A DNA stretch of 6,091 nucleotides. Origin: CAIOSQ01 sp044359885 (lineage in GTDB: Bacteria > Pseudomonadota > Alphaproteobacteria > CACIAM-22H2). A program made the translations under genes and the position numbers. This document shows positions 1 through 5,502 of the stretch, one piece after another. Numbering within the stretch: position 1 is the first letter of the stretch; each line of letters opens with the position of its first letter. The DNA is taken from assembly GCA_044359885.1 (NCBI GenBank), contig JBIKLI010000271.1, positions 1 through 6,091 on the forward strand. Reading direction: 5' to 3'. The notes under the pieces are model-generated. The model was given only the letters and a program-made list of their open reading frames with translations, made no database searches and was not told the DNA's origin.

Positions 1-152
1 AGTTCGTCGGCCGACAAGATCTCGAACGGCCGGTACGGGTTCGTCGGCTGCGCCCATGGCGACTGGCGCGCCAGGATGCCGGCCCGGCGGTCGCGCGGCC
101 GGCGTTCGGCGCCGCGTCCGCGCCGCGGCTGGTTCTCGGTGGCGATGGTCAT
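1..152 (-). CDS. MttB-family (trimethylamine methyltransferase-like) protein, N-terminal fragment cut by window edge
   Basis: Only the first 50 complete codons, plus a partial Leu codon, lie in the window; the gene continues past the left edge. It starts at ATG 152-150, inside the stop of the upstream oxygenase gene (ATGA overlap), with a GGAG ribosome-binding site 10 nt upstream (complement of 163-166). The residues visible are an Arg/Gly-rich basic leader (about residues 9-29) followed by NPYRPFEILSADEL at 38-51. This arrangement resembles the N terminus of MttB-family proteins: a basic leader, a 'RP.E.LS.DEL' segment, then a helix. The first MttB-like protein in this window carries the similar VSADELEAIHAASL. 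Family knowledge: these proteins transfer methyl groups from methylated amines to a corrinoid protein. The family call rests on a short stretch and on context. The reading frame and start are more secure than the function. Confidence 0.68.
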   Translation of the reverse strand, partial: MTIATENQPRRGRGAERRPRDRRAGILARQSPWAQPTNPYRPFEILSADE

Positions 153-1156
153 GCGGCACGCACTCCGGTTGGGCGCCGCGCGTGTTCCAGGCCGCGGAAC
201 TCCACGAAGCGGGTCATCGACGACCAGAGATGGTCGCCGTAGGCAAAGGGCTCGAACTGGGGACAGAAGGCGAGCGGCAAGGGCGCGATGCGCGCGTCGG
301 CCGCCGGCTCGTAGAAGAACGGGATCGAGCGCCGCTCGGCGAAATTCCCGACAACGCGATGCTCGGTGGCGCGGATCCGGCCGCCGGTCCACCGCTCGAG
401 CAGACGGCCGAAATTGATCGCGAGGCTGCCGGCGACGGGCGGGACGTCAAGCCAGGCGCCATCCGGTGCCAGCGCCTGCAGACCTGCGACGCCGTCTTGG
501 GCGAGGATCGTCACGAAGCCGGAATCGGCATGCTGGGCGCCGATCAGGTGGCGGCCATTGCCGTCTCCCTCGGCTGCGATCCCGGCGATGCCGGCCAGTG
601 TCTCTCGCGCGCGGGCGGGATAGCGGATCAGGCGCAGCGTCGAGATGCCGCCGGCGAAGGCGGCGTCGAAATGCGTCTCGCGCAGCCCGAGCCCGCGGGC
701 GACCGCGCGCATGAGGGCATGGCCGAGACCTTCCATGGCGAGATAGTAGGCGGCCGCCGTCGCGCGCCATCCGGGCAGCGCCGCTTCGGACGGCAGCGGC
801 GTCGGTTCGCGCAGCGGATCGCCGTCGCCGGCGACCGGCCGGACGATGTCCGGGCCGATGTCGATGCCCTCCTTGTGGGTGCGCTCGCCATGCTGAAGCG
901 GGAACCAGCCGCGATAGACATTGGCATGCGCAGGCTCGAACTTGCGACGCCACAGCGGGCGGGTCTGGGCGGCGGAGAGCGCGAAGACCGACAGCAGCCG
1001 GGCGCGTGTCTCTGCGTCGTGGGGCGGAAAGCCGCCATGGCCGCCCACCGTGAGGAACCCCGGATCGGCGGCCGCCCGCCGTATCGCCTGGTCAACGGCA
1101 TCGCGCGCCGGGCAGGCCGGGCCGAAGAGCGGCGCGATGTCGACATGCGGGATCAT
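149..1156 (-). CDS. Fe(II)/2-oxoglutarate-dependent oxygenase, isopenicillin N synthase family
   Basis: A 335-residue soluble protein of normal length for the family. The N-terminal region (about 1-100) is the non-haem dioxygenase N-terminal domain, with 'DPGFLTVGGHG' at 31-41 matching the usual 'GFF.v.gHG' pattern, and a 'YRGWFPLQ' segment at 81-88 followed by 'KEGIDIGPD'. The C-terminal jelly-roll core has the full facial triad: H209-x-D211 (in GAQHADSGFVTIL) and H266 (in ATEHRVVG). R276-x-S (RRS, 276 and 278 region, just after ER) fits the 2-oxoglutarate-binding Arg-x-Ser motif. All catalytic positions are present, so the enzyme is expected to be active in the cytoplasm, using O2, Fe(II) and probably 2-oxoglutarate. 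The substrate is unknown. The start ATG lies 3 nt after the stop of the upstream MttB-like gene. Its nearest Shine-Dalgarno-like AGGA is about 14 nt away, so translation probably depends on coupling. The stop overlaps the next gene by 4 bp. Inference from context: a role in methylated-amine or related small-molecule catabolism. Confidence 0.9.
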   Translation of the reverse strand: MIPHVDIAPLFGPACPARDAVDQAIRRAAADPGFLTVGGHGGFPPHDAETRARLLSVFALSAAQTRPLWRRKFEPAHANVYRGWFPLQHGERTHKEGIDIGPDIVRPVAGDGDPLREPTPLPSEAALPGWRATAAAYYLAMEGLGHALMRAVARGLGLRETHFDAAFAGGISTLRLIRYPARARETLAGIAGIAAEGDGNGRHLIGAQHADSGFVTILAQDGVAGLQALAPDGAWLDVPPVAGSLAINFGRLLERWTGGRIRATEHRVVGNFAERRSIPFFYEPAADARIAPLPLAFCPQFEPFAYGDHLWSSMTRFVEFRGLEHARRPTGVRAA

Positions 1157-1159
1157 GGT

Positions 1160-2695
1160 TCAGAAGTCGGTCCTGACCCCGCCCTGTTCCTTGCGCCGCA
1201 CGACGAAGGCGACGAGTTCCTCGTGCACGCCGGGATCGATCGGGGGCGGCGCGAACGCGGCCAGCTTTTCGCGGTAGATGCGGTGGGCGGCGTCGTAGGC
1301 GGTCGGCGCGCCGGCCTCGCGCCATGTCTCGTGGTTGCGCCAGTCCGACAGCATCGGCGCGAAGAAGGCGGTGCGGTAGCGGGCCTGGGTATGCGCGCAG
1401 CCGAAGAAATGTCCGCCGGGCCCGACCTCGCGGATGGCGTCGAGCGCGAGGTCCTCCGGCGCGACGCCGACCGGGCGCAGGAAGGCGGCGACCATGCCGA
1501 GCAGGTCGGCGTCCAGGATCATCTTTTCGAAGCTGGCCTGCAGCCCGCCCTCCATCCAGCCGGCGCCGTGCATCAGCAGGTTGGTGCCGCCCATGATCGC
1601 GCCCCAGAGCGAGAACACGCTCTCATAGGCCGCCTGCGCATCGAGCGTGTTGGCGGCGCAGGCGTTCGACGACCGGTAGGGCAGGCGGTAGCGCCGCGCC
1701 AGTTGTCCGCCCAGCAGCGCCGCCTTCATGTATTCCGGCGTACCGAAGGCCGGCGCGCCCGACTTCATGTCGACGTTGGAGGTGAAGCCGCCATAGATGA
1801 AAGGCGACCCTGGACGCACCGCCTGCGCCAGGACCAGTCCGGCGAGCGCCTCGGCGTTCTGCTGCGCCACGGCGCCGGCGATCGTGACCGGGGCCATCGC
1901 GCCGGCGAGAGTGAACGGCGTCACGCAGACCGCCTGGTTGGCGCGCGCCATCTCGATCACGCCCTGGGCCATCGGCTCGTCCAGCCGCAGCGGCGACGAC
2001 GTGTTGATGATCGTGAACAGCGACGGCTCGCGCTCCAGCGTCGCGCGGTCGATCCCGCGGGCGATGCGCGCCATCTCGATGCCGTCGAGGATGCGCTGGC
2101 GGCCGAGGCTGTAGGCGTGGATCGGCTTGTCCGAAAGCGTCAGCATGTCGAACAGCGCGTCGAGATGCCGGACGGAGGCATGGATGTCCGCCGGTTCGAC
2201 CGGATAGCCCGCGATGACGTGCACCGCGGGCAGGCTCTGCGCCAAGCGCACGAGGTCGTCGAAATCGGCTCGGTTGCCCGGCCGCCGGCCGCGCGCGCGG
2301 TCGGCGACGTTGGGCGCGCTCGCGACCGATCCGAAGGCGACGGCGTTGCCGCCGATCTCGACGCTGCGCGCCGGGGATCGGGCATGCAGGACGAAACGGG
2401 GCGGAGCCTTGCCGATCGCGGCTTCGACGACGCCCCGGTCGAAGCGTACGCGAGGGCCTTGCGGCGCCAGCGTCGCGCCGGCGCCGCGCAGGATCTCGCG
2501 GGCCTCCGCGTCGAGCACGTCCATCCCGATCTCCTCCAGGATGGAAAGCGACGCGGCATGGATCGCTTCCAGCTCGTCGGCGGAGACCGCGGGGACAGGC
2601 GCGAAGCCGAGCCTTGGCTGGGCGAGCAAGGTGCCGCCGTCTTCCGCCCCCGCGGCGGACGGGCGCTCGCGCCGCCCGCGGCGTGCGGCCGTCAC
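1160..2695 (-). CDS. MttB-family methyltransferase (trimethylamine/glycine betaine methyltransferase-like, non-pyrrolysine)
   Basis: A 511-residue protein, close to the usual length of about 480-520 for the MttB family. The N-terminal basic leader (1-12) is followed by SADELEAIHAASLSILEEIG (38-57), the characteristic opening helix. Later family-like segments are ATLAPQGPRVRFDRGVVEAA (74-93, the 'V.fp...ve.al..aP' region), the FGSVASAPNV region (121-130), NTSSPLRLDEPMAQG (231-245), the barrel strand IYGGFTSNVDMKSGAPAFGTPE (300-321), SNACAANTLDAQAAYES (343-359), and a GPGGHFFGCAHT region (425-436) ahead of a C-terminal 'LSDWRNHETWREAGAP' stretch. The start is GTG (2695-2693), overlapping the upstream stop as GTGA, with AGGA 7 nt upstream. 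No methionine occurs before residue 58, which would be too late. Family knowledge: archaeal TMA methyltransferases carry pyrrolysine at an in-frame amber codon, whereas non-Pyl members such as MtgB demethylate glycine betaine to a corrinoid protein. This frame has no internal TAG, so it belongs to the non-Pyl group. The substrate is not determined. Confidence 0.9.
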   Translation of the reverse strand: MTAARRGRRERPSAAGAEDGGTLLAQPRLGFAPVPAVSADELEAIHAASLSILEEIGMDVLDAEAREILRGAGATLAPQGPRVRFDRGVVEAAIGKAPPRFVLHARSPARSVEIGGNAVAFGSVASAPNVADRARGRRPGNRADFDDLVRLAQSLPAVHVIAGYPVEPADIHASVRHLDALFDMLTLSDKPIHAYSLGRQRILDGIEMARIARGIDRATLEREPSLFTIINTSSPLRLDEPMAQGVIEMARANQAVCVTPFTLAGAMAPVTIAGAVAQQNAEALAGLVLAQAVRPGSPFIYGGFTSNVDMKSGAPAFGTPEYMKAALLGGQLARRYRLPYRSSNACAANTLDAQAAYESVFSLWGAIMGGTNLLMHGAGWMEGGLQASFEKMILDADLLGMVAAFLRPVGVAPEDLALDAIREVGPGGHFFGCAHTQARYRTAFFAPMLSDWRNHETWREAGAPTAYDAAHRIYREKLAAFAPPPIDPGVHEELVAFVVRRKEQGGVRTDF

Positions 2696-5100
2696 GCGCG
2701 CATCCTCGCGCCGGCCGGATCGAAGAGCGGTGCGGCGAGGCGCGTGGCCGGCCGGCGCTCGCCGATGATCTCGATCTCGAAGCCGTCGGTCGCGGCGGCG
2801 GCTTCGCGCGGCACATAGCCCAGCGCCAGCGAGGTGCCGACGAAATGCCCGTATCCTCCCGAGGTCACCCATCCCACCGGTTTGCCCTCGTGCCAGATCG
2901 GCTCGTCGCCGATCGCGTCGGCGTCGCCGGCATCGACCTTGAAGGCGCAGAGGCGCAGGCGCCCGCCGCCGGCGCGTTCCTCCAGCGCCGCGGCGCGGCC
3001 GACGAAGTCCGGCTTGTCCCAGGCGACGAAGCGGGCCAGACCGGCCTCGACCGGCGAATACAGCGGACGGTACTCGCGCGCCCAGCTGCCGAACCCCTTC
3101 TCCAGCCGCATCGCGTTCAGCGCGCGTCCGCCGAAATGCGCGAGGCCCGCGTCGCGCCCGGCGTCGGCGATCAGGTCGTAGGCGTAGCGCTGGTATTCCG
3201 GCGCCATCCAGATCTCGAAGCCGAGATCGCCGGTGAACGAGATGCGCCCGACCATGGCCGGCGCCATGCCGATGTCCATCCGCCGGAAGGACAGGAACGG
3301 GAACGCGGCGAGATCCTCGCGCACCAGTTTCTGCAGCAGCGCGCGCGATCCCGGCCCGGCGAGCGACAGCCCCGTCCAGGCGTTCGCGCAGGCCCGCACC
3401 GCCACGCCGCGATCGGGCAGGTGACGCTCGAACCAGCGCTGATAGAAACGCTCCGCCGCCATCGTGCCGACAAGGAAGAAACGATCGGCCGCCAGCCGGG
3501 CGATGGTGAAGTCGCCGACCAGCCTGCCGCGGTCGTTGAGCATCGGGCTGAGCACGATGCGTCCGGTCGCCGGCATGCGGTTGGCCATCAGCCGCGACAG
3601 CCAGGCCTCGGCGCCAGGCCCCTCGACCTCGAACTTGCCGTAGTTCGAGATCTCGATCAGGCCGACCCCCGTCCGGGTGGCCATCACCTCGGCGGCGACA
3701 TGCGGATGGGCGTTGGAGCGACGGAAGGTGATCTCTTCCACCGGTTCGCTGCCGGGCGGCGCGAACCACAACGCGTGCTCCAGGCCCCAGTAATCGCCGA
3801 ACGCCGCGTTGGCCGACTTCAGCCTGTCGTAGATCGGCGTCGTCTTGAGCGGCCGCGCCGCGGTCAGTTCCTCGTTCGGGAAGCGGATGCGGAAGCGGCG
3901 CGAGTAGTTCTCGCGAACCTTGGCGTTGGTGTAGGCCATCGTCGCCCAGTCGCCGAAGCGCGCGACGTCCATGCCCCAGATGTCGGCGCCGGGGTCGCCC
4001 TCGATCATCCACCGCGCCAGCGACAGGCCGACGCCGCCCCCCTGGCTGAAACCGGCCATGACGCCGCAGGCCACCCAGTAGTTCCGCAGGCCGCGGACCG
4101 GGCCGATGACGGGGTTTCCGTCCGGGGCGAAGGTGAAGGGGCCGTTGATGATCTTCCTGATCCCGGCTTTCTCGATCGCCGGATAGTGACGGAACCCGAC
4201 TTCCAGCGACGGCGCGATGCGGTCGATGTCGTTGTTCAGCAGTTCATGCCCGAAGCTCCAGGGCGTCTCGCGCTCGGACCACGGCACGCCGGCACGCTCG
4301 TACGTGCCCATCAGCATGCCCTTGCCCTCCTGGCGCATGTAGATCTCGCCGTCGGAATCGACGATATGCAGCATCTCCGTCTCGGAGGCGGCGACCTCGG
4401 GGATATCTTCCGAGATGATGTACTGGTGCTCCATCGCCAGGATCGGCAGTTCCAGACCGACCATGCGTCCGACCTCGCGGGCCCAGAGACCGCCGGCATT
4501 GACCAGATGCTCGGCGTGGACGGTCCCTTTCTCGGTGACCACGTCCCATCCGCCATCCGCGCGCGGCACGGTGTCGATGACGCGGTTGTGGCGCTCGACC
4601 GTCGCGCCCTGGATCGTCGCCGCCTTGGCGTAGGCGTTGGTGACGCCCCAGGGATCGACATGGCCCTCGATCGGATCGTAGAGCGCGCCGACGAAGTATT
4701 GCGGGTCCATCAGCGGGAACAGCCGCTTGGCTTCCGCCAGATCGACGAATTCCAGGTCCATGCCCAGATAGCGGCCGCGGGCGCGGACCATCTTCAGCCA
4801 GTCGAAGCGTGTCCTGGTGCCGGCGAGCATCAGGCCGCCGGTGATGTGGACGCCGCAGGACACCCCGGAGATCGCCTCGATCTCCTTGTAGAGATTGATG
4901 GTGTATTGCTGCAGCTTGGCGACGTTGGGGTCGCCGTTGATGGTGTGCATGCCCCCGGCCGCGTGCCAGGTCGAGCCGGATGTCAGCTCCGAGCGTTCGA
5001 CGAGCATCACGTCGCGCCAGCCCAGCTTCGTCAGATGGTAGAGGACGCTGGCGCCGACGACGCCGCCGCCGACGACGACGGCCTGGACGTGGGACTTCAT
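2692..5100 (-). CDS. FAD-dependent oxidoreductase fused to GcvT domain (dimethylglycine/sarcosine dehydrogenase-like)
   Basis: An 802-residue two-part flavoprotein, near the size of dimethylglycine dehydrogenase/oxidase. The N-terminal DAO-type FAD domain begins at once with the dinucleotide fold VVVGGGVVGAS (8-18; G11, G13, G16) and E35 at the end of the second strand. S43-T-W-H46-AAGG matches the site where DMGDH and sarcosine dehydrogenase bind FAD covalently through His. The FAD domain closes with NGPFTFAPDGNPVIGP (319-334) and GVMAGFSQGGGVGLSLA (346-362). A linker domain (about 370-430) leads to the GcvT-like folate domain: LVGDFTIARL (527-536, D530 a candidate for the conserved folate-domain Asp), GDLGFEIW (624-631), then LNAMRLEKGFGSWAREY and SPVEAGLARFVAWDKPDFVG (682-701). 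Family knowledge: such enzymes oxidise N-methyl groups and pass the C1 unit to tetrahydrofolate as methylene-THF. I chose ATG 5100 because GGAGG lies 11 nt upstream and the Rossmann fold starts there; an in-frame ATG at 5145 would add 15 residues but places the GGAGG inside the gene. It is the first gene of a coupled operon. The exact substrate is uncertain. Confidence 0.93.
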   Translation of the reverse strand: MKSHVQAVVVGGGVVGASVLYHLTKLGWRDVMLVERSELTSGSTWHAAGGMHTINGDPNVAKLQQYTINLYKEIEAISGVSCGVHITGGLMLAGTRTRFDWLKMVRARGRYLGMDLEFVDLAEAKRLFPLMDPQYFVGALYDPIEGHVDPWGVTNAYAKAATIQGATVERHNRVIDTVPRADGGWDVVTEKGTVHAEHLVNAGGLWAREVGRMVGLELPILAMEHQYIISEDIPEVAASETEMLHIVDSDGEIYMRQEGKGMLMGTYERAGVPWSERETPWSFGHELLNNDIDRIAPSLEVGFRHYPAIEKAGIRKIINGPFTFAPDGNPVIGPVRGLRNYWVACGVMAGFSQGGGVGLSLARWMIEGDPGADIWGMDVARFGDWATMAYTNAKVRENYSRRFRIRFPNEELTAARPLKTTPIYDRLKSANAAFGDYWGLEHALWFAPPGSEPVEEITFRRSNAHPHVAAEVMATRTGVGLIEISNYGKFEVEGPGAEAWLSRLMANRMPATGRIVLSPMLNDRGRLVGDFTIARLAADRFFLVGTMAAERFYQRWFERHLPDRGVAVRACANAWTGLSLAGPGSRALLQKLVREDLAAFPFLSFRRMDIGMAPAMVGRISFTGDLGFEIWMAPEYQRYAYDLIADAGRDAGLAHFGGRALNAMRLEKGFGSWAREYRPLYSPVEAGLARFVAWDKPDFVGRAAALEERAGGGRLRLCAFKVDAGDADAIGDEPIWHEGKPVGWVTSGGYGHFVGTSLALGYVPREAAAATDGFEIEIIGERRPATRLAAPLFDPAGARMRA

Positions 5101-5179
5101 GGGCTTGGTTTCCTCCGCGATACGCGGTGGAGAGCTTAGGGCCAAACCGGGCCGCGCGGGAACCGGCGCGGTACGGCCG
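5101..5179. other. 79-bp intergenic gap upstream of the GcvT/FAD operon
   Basis: This gap separates the DUF1289 gene from the GcvT/FAD operon; both are on the - strand. It holds the GGAGG of the downstream gene, the CCGCG-ATA-CGCGG inverted repeat at 5115-5127, and an 8-bp CCGCGCGG palindrome at 5152-5159. I see no convincing -35/-10 pair and no T-tract that would make a terminator. The operon promoter could lie here or upstream of DUF1289, and the sequence does not settle which. Confidence 0.5.
5112..5116 (-). promoter_or_regulatory. Shine-Dalgarno site of the GcvT/FAD oxidoreductase gene
   Basis: GGAGG on the - strand, 11 nt before ATG 5100. It decides the start in favour of 5100 over the in-frame ATG at 5145. 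The first two bases of the motif also form part of a small inverted repeat, CCGCG-ATA-CGCGG (5115-5127), which could partly pair the site in the mRNA leader. Confidence 0.7.
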
Positions 5180-5416
5180 TCAGCCGTGGCGGCCGGCGCG
5201 GCGCGAGAGCCGCCCGCCGCGCACGTCGCGTCGGGTCATGTCGCGCAGCCGGTCCGGGAGATGCGCCATCACGGCGCGGCGCTGGTCCGGCGCGAGGTTC
5301 CGCCACGCGGCGATCTCGGCGCGCGTGCGGCCGCATCCGATACAGAGATCGGTCACCGGGTCGAGGACGCAGACCCGCCGGCAGGGGCTTTCGATCGGTT
5401 CCATGGCCGGCGGCAT
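5180..5416 (-). CDS. DUF1289 family small cysteine-rich protein
   Basis: A 78-residue protein of typical size for the family. Its N-terminal half carries four cysteines, C12, C16, C25 and C28 (C-x3-C-x8-C-x2-C), in the DUF1289 signature: IESPCRRVCVLDP, then LCIGCGRTRAEIAAW (24-38). The C-terminal half is basic and Arg-rich (for example RLRDMTRRDVRGGRLSRRAGR). The cysteine spacing suggests metal binding, probably zinc or Fe-S, but no function is established for the family. An alternative start at residue 5 (ATG at 5404-5402) also leaves the motif intact. Neither start has a strong Shine-Dalgarno sequence, so the exact N terminus is open. It lies 79 bp upstream of the GcvT/FAD gene on the same strand, so it may be co-transcribed with it. 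It is likely a housekeeping neighbour, since DUF1289 genes occur in many contexts, and a link to methylamine metabolism is not supported by sequence. Confidence 0.9.
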   Translation of the reverse strand: MPPAMEPIESPCRRVCVLDPVTDLCIGCGRTRAEIAAWRNLAPDQRRAVMAHLPDRLRDMTRRDVRGGRLSRRAGRHG

Positions 5417-5502
5417 CTAGCGGAATTCCGCGCCGATGAAAAGCGCTCGACCGCCGCCGCCGCGAGGTTCTATAGCCCTGTTGTGTCGGCGAGGAGGGGT
5501 GG
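5417..5502. promoter_or_regulatory. Divergent intergenic region between DUF1289 and alcohol dehydrogenase genes
   Basis: An 86-bp gap between divergent genes must hold promoter elements for at least the + strand gene, unless transcription starts further away. On the + strand TCGACC (5447-5452) and TATAGC (5471-5476), spaced by 18 bp, each match 4 of 6 positions of the sigma-70 consensus. This would place the transcript start a few bases past 5480, about 20 nt before the ATG. The CTATAG core at 5470-5475 is a perfect palindrome and could also act as a -10 on the - strand, although no good -35 sits at the right distance there. A CCGCCGCCGCCGCG stretch (5451-5464) makes up the GC-rich spacer. 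The promoter call is weak and based only on consensus matching. Confidence 0.35.

Noticed and set aside
56..2818. Very long + strand open frame (920 codons) antisense to the MttB-like and oxygenase genes
   Set aside because: It reads as low-complexity Arg/Ala/Gly/Asp-rich protein with no recognisable domain, and it lies opposite three genes with clear family motifs. Long antisense frames are expected in high-GC DNA where stops are rare.
2696..4012. Upstream in-frame extension of the MttB-like gene through the flavoprotein, giving a 950-codon frame
   Set aside because: The extension is an Arg-rich shadow of the flavoprotein gene, while the real MttB homology begins shortly after the GTG at 2695, which has its own ribosome-binding site. 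It is not a fusion protein.
2614..5139. Long + strand open frame (841 codons) antisense to the GcvT/FAD gene
   Set aside because: Same reasoning: it mirrors the coding strand of an unambiguous flavoprotein, has shadow-like composition and no motif. It could be mistaken for a real overlapping gene only because of GC bias.
5173..5187. ACGGC-CGTCA-GCCGT inverted repeat at the end of the DUF1289 gene as a possible terminator
   Set aside because: A 5-bp stem with no following T-tract is expected by chance at this GC content. I cannot support termination here.
5451..5464. CCG triplet run as a possible microsatellite repeat
   Set aside because: Only about four to five units, within GC-rich DNA. 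It is not a meaningful repeat.
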